Positions 1 to 9,863 of a stretch of DNA of 64,000 nucleotides are shown in pieces. The position numbers and the translations under genes were made by a program. Origin of the DNA: Entamoeba invadens IP1 (taxonomy: Eukaryota; Evosea; Mastigamoebida; Endamoebidae); NCBI RefSeq assembly GCF_000330505.1, contig NW_004440169.1:248001-312000 (forward strand), written 5' to 3'. The notes under the pieces are model-generated. The model ran no database searches. It had not been told where the DNA came from and saw nothing but the letters and a program-made list of their open reading frames with translations. Every line of letters starts with the position of its first letter. Positions within the stretch are counted from its first letter, which is position 1.

Positions 1-1694
1 GTAGACAATGATTGTGAAAACTAGTTTCTTCATATAAGTCATTTCGTTTTTTTATTTAAGAGTTTTTCTAAATAATAAAATAAAAACAAAGGGATTTGGT
101 TTTCTGACACCCAATTTCCTTGATTTAAAAATAAATAGGCGTATAAATCCCGAATTAATAAATAAATAATCAAAACAGTCAATTGATGATTTAAAAAAGT
201 TTAAAAAATATTGTTTGATCATTTATTTAGAAACATATTGAATAAAACACTAAAACTTTTAAACGTGTAAATATGCAACTTCATGCTGACAACGAAAATG
301 ACCCCACCAATATAAATAAAATGTATAAGTTTAAACATAATATAATTTTGGCTTAAAATTTAAACAAATGTATAAATTAACTGTTTCAATTATTGTCGTC
401 TAATTGTTTTGATATAGATTGTACAACAACTCAGCGTAATATAATTTGAATAAAAAGGGAAAAATATATCATATTTTTAATAGTGTTGTTATGAATAACA
501 TTTTTCCAAATAATTTTTTTCTTTACCATTTATTTTATTTCCATTATTTGAGTAAAGTCATTCTTTAAACCGTGCAACTTTGACGTGTCAGTGCAACTTT
601 GTTTATAGTATAATTATAATAAAAAAATTATATGTTTTTTATAAAAAAACAAAAAAACACAAACAAATTTCTTTAAAACTATTACTCTAATTAATATACT
701 ATAACTAAACTATAACTAAAGTTGCACAATTTTTCTCAATTAGTTTTTTGAGTTGCACCATTCAACAGTCTCGTTTTCACTGTAATTTTGCAGCGAAAGA
801 GGCTTTGAATCACACGAATTGGCTTGTCTCATTATTTTCTTTTTTATAAACGAGATGTTTATCATTTGCTCCATCCACAATCGGTGTACAACGCTGTTTT
901 ATTCGTTCTGTATGACAATTGGAATTCTGGAATTTTAATGTTTTTCATTAGAACAAGCAGTTGAACTTATCATTTAAATATCGAGTTATATTTTATGTTG
1001 ATTTATAACCTAATTCCATTTTTGTTATTGTTTTTGTTATTGTTGAAAAATAGAGTTTCACCTTTGTTGTGAGTAAAAAACAAAAAAAAATAAAGTTGCA
1101 CACTTGTTTGGAATGACTTTATTATGAATATAGTTAATTATGGTTTATTATTATAATAGATTTTATAAAAAAAATATATAGTTGTTAAACTATGAATATA
1201 CTAAATATAATTTTTGAATAAGTATAGTTTGTTTTATAGTAAAACGACGAATATTTAATTATGAATAGTTAAAGTGAGTTAATCGTTGATATTAATTAAT
1301 TATGTGAAATTAAGTTTATATTATTTAGTAAATTAATATTCAATAATATTATATTATAATAAATTATTATATATTATTATAAAATTATTAACTATTTGTA
1401 TTACTATATGTAAAAATAATAAAATAATAGCATAAAACTCTCATTTATTTAATTCTTTAACACTTAATTGGCAAAAAAGACATATTTTTGTCCACCTTTT
1501 TGATTTTTTCTTATAGAAGTTTAAATGATCTTTTAATTTACAACATAAACTATATTTACTATAATTGAACTATAAAAAATAATATTAAGGTATTAAATAA
1601 TTTTATAATATTTTTAATAGTCGTAATAAAAAACCTTCAATTATAAAAAAAAAACATTTTCATAATAAATGTAAAAGACAAAGTCCACGACAAC
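1..1694. other. AT-rich intergenic region with clustered GTGCAACTTT motifs
   Basis: There is no supportable gene here. The stretch is very AT-rich with many homopolymer runs. The only structure seen is a cluster of the decamer GTGCAACTTT or its complement between about 570 and 1101, described separately. A short minus-strand open stretch around 750-880 (it ends ...EWCNSKN before a stop) could be a coding remnant, but it is too short to call. Confidence 0.5.
591..727. repeat. Small inverted-repeat element, possible MITE fragment
   Basis: The left end reads GTGCAACTTT followed by g-TTATAGT (591-608) and the right end reads ACTATAAC-TAAAGTTGCAC (to 727), so the termini are imperfect inverted repeats of about 19 bp around an AT-rich core. 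Further copies of the motif lie at 572-581 (same orientation as the left end), at 752-757 (GTTGCAC only) and at 1092-1101 (AAAGTTGCAC). No convincing target-site duplication was found, so the outer limits are uncertain. It could be a nested or partial MITE, or a cluster of protein-binding sites. Confidence 0.35.
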
Positions 1695-2061
1695 ATGAAT
1701 GAACTCTCTGACGCTGCTAAAGCCATTTTACGGCTTAATGACACGTTCGATGACATGTCGAATGGTATTTATTTGCAGACAGTTTTGGGTAAAAAAGAAA
1801 AATAATTTGTGGTTGAAGCGAAACAAAGAATATTTAACAGTCTGAGTCGTGATTTTAAAACAACAGTAAAGAAAGCCTTAGTTTAATGTGGCTTTACGGA
1901 CTCAACAGGTTTCACAATTTGAAATAATGACGATTTGTGGGAATAATAACTTAAAGGGGAGAATGCAACAAATGCAGCAAATTTCAGGATTATTTGAACG
2001 TGTAAAATCGGGCGGACAAAAAGGTGTCCGTTTCGACTTCAACCGCCATTCAATTTTTTAA
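1695..2061 (+). pseudogene. Decayed small gene of unknown family
   Basis: A frame opens at ATG 1695 (MNELSDAAKAILRLND...) and keeps protein-like codon composition past an in-frame TAA after about 36 codons. It continues FVVEAKQRIFNSLSRDF and then CGFTDSTGF between further stops. Near 1960 the sense frame shifts to one reading MQQMQQISGLFERV and ending RHSIF at a TAA at 2059-2061. Charged and polar residues and several GC-containing codons stand out from the flanking AT desert. At least four stops and one frameshift are needed to read it through, so it is dead if it was ever a gene. The family is not recognised. Confidence 0.4.
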
Positions 2062-2141
2062 GCTAAGACTAGTTTAATTTTATAGGTTTTTTACTATTTT
2101 ATTTAAATTTTTATAAAACATTATATTTTCGAATACTTTTG

Positions 2142-2976
2142 TTATTCTTGAACATCATTTCCCAAAAACGCATTTTGTATACTTTTTAAGGTTAACATAA
2201 CTTGAACTTCCTCTGGCATCTCAAGAGTCTTTGATACTTCCCACAAGGAGTCTGGATCATTTCTTCTGAAATGTCCAAAATTCTTGTTGACAATGTCTAC
2301 TATTTTTTCATCAGGAATAACACCAGTCTTGTATGTGTCAACATAGACACTCAATGGATGTGAAAGACCAATGGCATAACTCAACTGGACAAGTGGCTCT
2401 CTTGCACAACCCAGCATTCACAAGACTCTTTGCAATCCATCTAGCACAATAAGCCCCACTTCTGTCTACTTTAGATGAATCTTTTCCAGAGAAAGCTCCT
2501 CCACCATGAGCTCCCCATCCTCCATAAGTGTCGATAATAATCTTTCTTCCAGTGAGTCCAGCATCGCCCATTGGACCTCCAATGACAAATCTTCCACTTG
2601 GGTTATAGAATCTGAGTGTGTTGCTATCAATCAACTCCATTAGAATGACCTTCTTAGTGACTTCTTCTTCGAGTGTCTTAGAAATCTCTTCATTGGTGAC
2701 TTCCGGAGAGTGTTGTGTAGAGATGACAATGGTGTGGACTCAAATTGGAGTTAAATATCGGTCATTGTTTTCATATTCCAAAGTGACTTGTGTCTTCGCA
2801 TCTGGTCTCAGCCATGATATAATTCCCTTCTTCCTGTACTCTTCAAATCTCATCACCAATTTTGAAGCTAAGACGTGTGTCAATGGCATCATTTCCTTCG
2901 ATTCATCAGTGGCATATCCAAACATAATACCCTGGTCACCCGCTCCAATGTCTTCGTTTTTCTTGGCCACGTGGAC
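2142..2976 (-). pseudogene. S-adenosylmethionine synthetase pseudogene, 5'-truncated
   Basis: The minus strand encodes the C-terminal two thirds of methionine adenosyltransferase (ATP + methionine to S-adenosylmethionine). Recognisable blocks are the [15 protein letters not shown] signature, the region around [20 protein letters not shown], the glycine-rich [18 protein letters not shown] loop and the C-terminal LVQLSYAIG...HPLSV block. Lesions are clear. The N-terminal third is missing and homology begins at about 2976. An in-frame TGA at 2740-2742 sits where the family has Arg in the PLRVHTIVIS stretch. One extra base at about 2394 shifts the frame after AGLCKRA. Relative to the family about 25 codons are missing near 2276, between NKNF and GHF. 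The coding similarity is otherwise very well kept, suggesting a recent loss and an intact copy elsewhere. Confidence 0.9.
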
Positions 2977-2981
2977 TCGGA

Positions 2982-3095
2982 ATGAAGATCTGTGTGACTA
3001 TCTTTGTCGGGTTCGCTGTGTGGGCTATGATCACTTTGGCCATTTTAATTGGAATGATGTCATTCTTTGCTTTTAAACCAGTAACCAAACAATAA
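2982..3095 (+). CDS. Short membrane-span ORF, possibly the 3' end of a lost gene
   Basis: ATG 2982 opens a 37-codon frame whose middle is a single strongly hydrophobic helix ([17 protein letters not shown]...) followed by a short polar tail ending KPVTKQ and TAA at 3093-3095. It abuts the broken 5' edge of the antisense S-adenosylmethionine synthetase pseudogene within about 6 bp. It could be the last exon-sized piece of a polytopic membrane protein joined here by rearrangement, an independent micro-ORF, or chance. Nothing confirms expression. Confidence 0.2.
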   Translation: MKICVTIFVGFAVWAMITLAILIGMMSFFAFKPVTKQ

Positions 3096-3779
3096 GTGTA
3101 AAACAATTAATTAAAATTTAGTAAAAGCATGTCATTTTGTGTTTAAAGACCACTCAGAGAGAAAAGCTGCATAATCATGTTAATCATACATCTATTGTCA
3201 TCATTGTGGTGATTAGATGACAAATTTTTTTGTTTTTGTACCCAATTTTTGTTTTTGACAAATATTTTTTTTTATTATTCTAATAATATTTAAACTATAC
3301 ACATTTTGAAAATACCAATCAAATACGAACTGAAATTTTTTATAAATACTTTTATTTCCTATTTTTCTATTTCTATTTTTTAAAAAGGACAATTCTAGTA
3401 AATATAATAATTTTATTTTAAAATAACTACAATCAATAACGTATATTGTTATACGACAGATAGATAACTGGTTTGTCCTTCATTTAAAAATATATTCTTG
3501 AATTTGGATTGTTTGTGGAATAAAAAACAATTTCACATTCTACTTTATGGCAAATGCGTATTTTTTGATTATGGAAAAAGAGACATTTTTGACTGGTATT
3601 GTTGATTTACAAAAATATGTTATAATTTATAATCATTTCATTGTATTATAATATATTATAATTTTATTATTAAATAGACAATATTTAAGAATTGAAAAAG
3701 ATATTTTAATGACTTTTGGCTGGAATTGTATTTTTTTAAACTATAGGCCATTTCAGTGTTGAACCACTTCAATTAGGCA
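3096..3779. other. AT-rich intergenic region
   Basis: Very AT-rich, with homopolymer tracts and stop codons in every frame. No gene, repeat or hairpin is supported. Confidence 0.5.
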
Positions 3780-4690
3780 AATTTGGTTGTAATTTCTTCA
3801 CTGAGTTGCTTAAAATTTTTCAAATGGAAGTAATAAATCTTTTTCTTTTTTTGGTTTGAAGGGTTTTCATGAGTTTTGGCAGTGTCATTACCATGGGTGG
3901 CACATGGTAATATTCAGTTCGTCCTATTTCGACTTCTTCTATATTACAACGTTCCAAGTCCAATTTCCCATATAATGTTCCAAATCGTAAATATACTTAG
4001 AACAGATTTTCATTTTGTATAAAATTGGACAACTGGCCTTCATGACACTATTTTTTAATCCATTTTTTAAATTTAATCTGAACGAATCGATAGAATTACA
4101 GAAATCGTTGTTATCAACTAAAACGTTTTTATTTGTTCTACACAAACTTCCATTGTGAACTTGTTAGAAGTAAAATCTTCAAAAATTGTTCTTCTTATTA
4201 AGAGTTGTTTGATCGCTTCGTCGACATTAAGAGAAAAGTAAATACATTGATTCCCATCATGGACACGTGTAAATAACACAGTTTTAAGTGTTTTTGGAAT
4301 GTGATTGTTTACAGTATATACATTTATTTCTTTTATCTGAACTTTTGTATGAGAAAAGTCGATTGTCTAGACTTACCAATTAATTTGAAATATCAAATTA
4401 CACTTCGAGAACAGACTCCTTAAAGTGGAAAATCAACTTGTATTTTTAATGTGATATATGTGAGAGAAAGAAGATAAGACAAATCAAAAATAACCGACTT
4501 GGAATTAAACACACTTTCTGTTTTGATACAGATATATTCCCCAACATACTACTAAACATTATTTACGTCCAGAAATTTACATTCAAAAGTGTATGTAAAA
4601 AAAATGTATTGGAATATTGGTAAACAACATTTTAAAAGGTTGACACCACATTTTTGTGTATTTTGAATAAGAAATAAATCAAGCCTGTGA
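3780..4690 (-). pseudogene. Heavily decayed gene of unknown family
   Basis: Reading the minus strand from about 4690 down gives successive protein-like blocks in shifting frames. The first has YVGEYICIKTESVFNSKS (about 4550-4500) running to VDFPL and a TAA at 4420-4422. The second runs from about 4360 to 4136 and includes HTKVQIKEINVYTV and VDEAIKQLLIRRTIFEDF. The third (about 4140-3955) includes NVLVDNNDFCNSIDSFRL and ends near DLEHYMGNW. The fourth (about 3958-3826) includes LERCNIEEVEIGRTEYYHVP. At least three frameshifts and several stops interrupt it. The blocks follow one another in order on one strand, which argues for a single gene of about 280 codons rather than chance. The family is not recognised. 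Confidence 0.45.
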
Positions 4691-7600
4691 AAATTCAACT
4701 AAAGAAGTAAAGTTGTTGAATTCTGGAAATTCAAAGTATAACTTTTTTGTTTGTTTTTTGTAAGTTTCGAAATTCTGAAATAAAGTTGGTGCCAGTTTGA
4801 AAAAGAGTTGAATGAGGATAGAACATTTGTTCGAGTTCTGGGGAAAAAATGTAAAAACGATTAAAGTGAAAGAGTGTTGGAAAATGTTATTGGGTTTGTT
4901 TTAAAACAAAAATGGCAGAGGATGTGTTATAAATAAAAAGTTTTTCCATAAGGCTTGTTTGAGAGACTGTGTTTGTGTTTGTGTTTGTTGCATAAAAAGC
5001 ATATCATCAGTTATGATGTGCTACATTTTTATAAGTAATTATTTTAAAAAAATATTATACATTTTATATCTATAAATACAAGAATGTGTTTGTTGCATTA
5101 AAATTAATTCAATTTTTTTTAATGTTTAATAATCAAATTTTTCACGTTTTAATACACTTAGGATTACTTCATCAATGTACTTGAAATATCTATTTATAAA
5201 TAGTAATTAACATTAACATTAATATAAATTATCTTTAGTTTATTTTTTTTTCAAATTATGAATAAAAACTAGTAATTAATGGTTTTTTGTTGTTTTGGAA
5301 TATTTAAAAAAATCAAAAAGAATGGTTAAGCTATAGTTTTTATATAATAAATGTATAGTTTTAGAAATTGTTTATTTTGAACAAGGATAAAGAATTATGG
5401 AATAAAGAACGAGTAAAATGTGGCCCGAATAAGATGAAGAGGGAAAGACACTTCTGATTCGGAAAAATAGGTATAGAAGTAACAGAACATTTTTTGTTGT
5501 CAATTTTTAGAACATAGACATTTATGTTGTTTTGAATAATACATAAGATAAGACCAAGTTTTGGATATGGACAAACATGCGTTCAAATAAAAATATAAAA
5601 TTTGACTCTTTGAATAAATATTTATAATTAGCTAAATATGGGAAGTTATAATAATTGTAATGATTTAATCACGTTTAAAGTTAATATAATTCTGACTTTG
5701 AATTACAAGTATAAGACAAAAGGAATGAGATTATAAAAAAATTGGTTTATACAACATTTAAAATAAATCAAATAAACTTAAATTATATATTAAATAACTA
5801 AAAGAAACAAAAATAATATGAAAAAGGGTAGCAAAAAATTAATAAAATGTTTTGATAATTGTTCAGTCTTACAAATTAAGCAACAAAGACAAGATTGAAT
5901 GGTTTAAAAATATTGCCAATCACAGATAAAAGTATTTGAATAACAAAAAGATATGGTTAAATAACAGTACTAAAGTTAACAAACACAACAAGTATTTTTT
6001 GATAGATGGAAGACAAGATTAAAGTACTCAATTCACAAGTTTTATCACTTAATTAACAAATTGGGTTAACAATTTTGGATCAAAGTACTCAAAACAAAAG
6101 TAAAATATTGTCGATGTTGCTAAAACCAAATAATATGATGTTCATTTTATTTTAGACAAAGTAAATAAATATAGAATAAAATAACATTATTTTGATAAAT
6201 TCAGTTAAATAGAAGATTATCAAGAAAATAAAGACAATAAATAAGATAGGAGAGCATGTAAGAATTAAAATAAATCGAAAATATTTATTTAAAAAAAATC
6301 AAAAATACACCACTTTTTAATTAATTAATACAAAAATCAATCAACAACAAAAAATGTTATGTATTTGTCAATTTTATTTGAAATTAAACATAATGTAAAA
6401 ATAACTTGTATATTTTAAAAATAAAAATACATTCCTGATATTAACTTTATTGTGTCAAATATTTGCAACAAATTATGTAAATACAGACTGTATAAAAATA
6501 AAAAGTGTTGTTTTTTGTTTAATGTTCAATTTTTTAATGATTAAATTATTTATCCTGTGATTGTAATAATTGGTTTGTGATAAAGATGTAACTCAACGAT
6601 TTGCTCAATGAGAAGGTTGGAATAATTAGAACATGATAAATTTATGTTTTTTTGATAGACAATTTTATTTTTATTTCGTTGACTTTTCAAATAACAGTTT
6701 CTTTTGGATTTATAAAAACATAAAATAATATCATTTTAAAAAATTAATAAATAACAAAGTATTTAAAAGAATAAAATGATTTGTGAATATATTAAAATTC
6801 ACAAAAATATACCACCAAATTAAAATTGTAATATCATCAATAATAGAGATTATTTTTAAAACAACAAAAGGGTTTTTAAAAAATACCTTTTATTTAAAAC
6901 TTTAAAAATACAACAATATTTTTAAATTTTTATTAAAATACAATAAAAAGGCTGAATAACAATTATAAATAGAGACACAATTGTGTTCTTTTTATTTTTT
7001 TTAAATCGAAGAACATACTACATGATTTTCATAAAGCATTGTTGGGCTCCAACTTTTGTAAAAAAAGCATATTAAACAAGTCATAAGCATTGAATATAAA
7101 AAAACACAAAATAATTCAAAACATGGCATATAAAGATCCAAAGTGTTTGTATTTTAACATGTTATTTTCGTATATCATGCCATTCTTCGATAAATAATAC
7201 GATAATTAAAAATAGAATATAAAATACATGATATATAAACAATAATTTGATTATCTAACACATCAATTAATGTCAAACGATGACACTCAAAGTGAACATC
7301 AAAGTTATTTATTGTAAAATCTGTATACATATATATACGACCAAATGGAATTATTAACAAACACACGCTTTAATCCAAAATGCTTGTGAATGATTTCCAT
7401 ATAAATAATTATGGAAACGATGACAATTTATTAAATGAACAAATTGTATAACCAAACAGTGACTGATATATGAATAAAATACATAACAAAAACAAATTCT
7501 TTACATATTGTAAGAATAATACAGTTGGTGTGTTGATTGCACAATTACATTGAAGCAATGACAAAATAAATAGCCAATACATAACACACCTTGGAAGGCG

Positions 7601-9043
7601 CCACTAAGTAAAGAGTAATAGTATTTACATCAAAACACTTTCTTCATTATATCATAATGTCAAGTCATATAAGCGCCTTCCCATTTGGTCGCAAGCCATG
7701 TTTTAACATTACACACAGGTTGTTTCTTATTGATAAACATTAAAAATATTAACCAAGTAGAATATAAGCACCAAACGATAGGCCGGCTTTTGATGAGTCG
7801 GCAAATCATGTAAATGTAAATTTACATGATTTTATATTCAATTCAAATCCACAACAAACACAACTTCCACTATTATGACTCTTTATACGCAACATATCCT
7901 ATACTCGTTCCCAGATCCATATACATGGTAATCATGACAAATATTCAAACTATGCATGTACATCGCTTAAAAATTAAAAATCATCACAATAGATATCAAC
8001 ACAAATGTTTTGATATAGAATATAAGTATATAACAGTATCAACGCTTATATTGCAATTATGACTCTTTTATTGCAAAAGAGTCCCTCTATCTTGTTAAAA
8101 ATAGACCAAATATAAAATGACCAAACATCGATATATATATATATATCAATGATTAGAGCTTAATTCGCACGATGTACAACTTTAAACAACAGAATTCACA
8201 GAGGTCTTAATGCTCAAATGGTGAATAAGATCCAGAGCAATTCAAAAAGATTAAAAAACATAAAATGAAAAATACGAAGAAGAAAACGTTGTTTGATTAT
8301 TATTGATTGATTGCCTCGTTATTTTATTGTGCTTAATAAATGATTGTTAAAATAATTTAATAATCAAGTCTTTGAAGAAAATATTTTTCAATAAAAAAGT
8401 AAATTATAAATTTGTGATTGTTTATTAGTTGACAGTAATCGCTTTGCTTGTTTTTGTAATGTGTAAAGTTATATGAAAACTTTTGTGTTAAAATTTGAAT
8501 TGTTTTTATATGTGGTTGGTTGTTTTTATAAGTGTTTATTGTTAATATGTGTTGTTGTTTCATTTTTTTGTTTTGGTTATAATAAACAACCAAAACAACA
8601 AACTTTCATCAAATTTTTAATACAAAAATTGGTTTGAATTCATTTGATCCAAATGATAGTGTATAACCAACTTAATTTCTTATATCCAAATTATCAATTT
8701 GGAAATATTTAATATCAACATAATTTTAAAACAGAATGTCTTAAATGTCTGTTGTTAAATTTTATAGTGTAATAAATTAAATAATGCAATTACATTAATT
8801 ACTGTTATTAAAAAAACCTATGGAAATAATAACTCCAAATAATAAACATTTATAAAATACTTTGGTATATATAAAAAGATATTATGTACGTTTTGATATT
8901 ATATATTTATTTTTGTGAATATACGGTCTAAGTTTACAGGGCAAGGAAACAATAATTGAAAAATAATATCAATATCAAATATCATTTTATTTTTGAATCA
9001 AGAATTTCTCCTATGTTCAACACAACTCAAATGCAACCAAAAT
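4691..9043. other. Long AT-rich gene desert
   Basis: About 4.3 kb without a supportable gene. Most of it is low-complexity AT with stops in all frames. The segment from about 7380 to 8280 is less AT-extreme and carries short inverted repeats, including GGAAGGCGC near 7595 against GCGCCTTCC near 7672, a perfect 13-bp hairpin at 7803-7832 and an (AT)n tract near 8130-8146. No tRNA, 5S rRNA or snRNA signature was found by eye. Confidence 0.5.
7803..7832. repeat. Perfect inverted repeat (hairpin)
   Basis: The 13-bp arm AAATCATGTAAAT is followed by the 4-base loop GTAA and the exact reverse complement ATTTACATGATTT. It lies in a gene desert, with no open frame or U-tract placing it as a terminator. 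It may be a cruciform, a protein-binding palindrome or the core of a decayed element. Confidence 0.6.
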
Positions 9044-9304
9044 TTAAAAATAAGTTATATTGTTTTCAAAACGGGTGTTGAAATTTTTTGAAAATTTTTT
9101 TGAAAAGGTCAAAAAAATCTCATTCTCAAAGAATTCAAATTTTCTTCCATCCCTTTTCAGGACTTTGATATAATTAAAAAAAAACTCATGAAGACTGCTT
9201 TGACGTAGCATGAAGTCGATATCCTCTTCATTCTCAAGTACTATTTTGAATATGTATGAGTCTGACTTCTTCTCACATACTTTAAAAGAAGCCAGTGGTC
9301 CAAT
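9044..9304 (-). pseudogene. ATG-less open frame, probable gene fragment
   Basis: An open minus-strand frame of 86 codons lies between a TAA at 9305-9307 and a TAA at 9044-9046. It has coding-like composition: charged and hydrophobic residues alternate, for example VLENEEDIDFMLRQSSLHEF followed by NYIKVLKRDGRKFEFFENE. The only ATG is internal, in FMLRQ. No GTTTGT or TAG splice junction was found that would attach it to an upstream exon. It is most likely a truncated relic. The family is not recognised. Confidence 0.35.
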
Positions 9305-9863
9305 TTAATTGCATAATTATAAATGTGGATGGGATCGTTGACTCCAAAAAACTTAAATAATCCAAATAGCAACTTTATTATAAATTAATAAAAAACAACT
9401 TATAATTATCAGAATACGTCAATTTGAATGAAAATTAAAATTAATATCTATGTATTATCAAATAATACACAAACTCTGAAAATGTCGTTTTCTCCATATT
9501 TTACTAAAAATAAACTTATTAATAATAGATATTAAATAATAATGTTGTTATCATTTTTCCAAACATGTCAAAAATATAATTTGTTTACCAATTAAATCTT
9601 TTTACCATATTTTTTAAAACATTTAACATTAAAATGTCAAGAGTAAACAACTGAAAAGAGCGGGAATATGTTGATGTGAGATTTAGAATAAAAAAACATT
9701 TAAAATTAAAAATACTTTTTTAAAACAAAAAATAGGCTGAAATTATTTTAAGGAAATATTTAATCTTTATTATAGTATAATAAATTAAACGATTTAGTTG
9801 TGGCATTTCCATTTTTAATTCTTAAAGATTTTTAAAGACTAAAAATCTTGGAAATTATCTTCA
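9305..9863. other. Intergenic region upstream of the giant surface protein
   Basis: AT-rich, without an ORF. Close to the gene the sequence ATTTTTAAAGACT (9828-9840) resembles the Entamoeba TATA-like box (GTATTTAAA type), about 25-35 bases before the ATG at 9864. This spacing fits the short 5' untranslated regions of the genus. The core-promoter assignment is an inference. Confidence 0.4.

Noticed and set aside
7770..7815. Possible hammerhead ribozyme (TGATGAG next to a small GCCG/CGGC hairpin)
   Set aside because: The core needs CUGAUGA and CGAAA in fixed places. Here the first base and the second box do not match, and stem III is not found.
8128..8148. (AT)n palindrome as an origin or regulatory site
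   Set aside because: Short AT dinucleotide runs are expected by chance in DNA of this composition.
4691..9043. Search for tRNA arrays or 5S/U6 genes
   Set aside because: No B-box-like GGTTCGAATCC or U6 core was found; short tandem repeats typical of Entamoeba tRNA arrays are absent.
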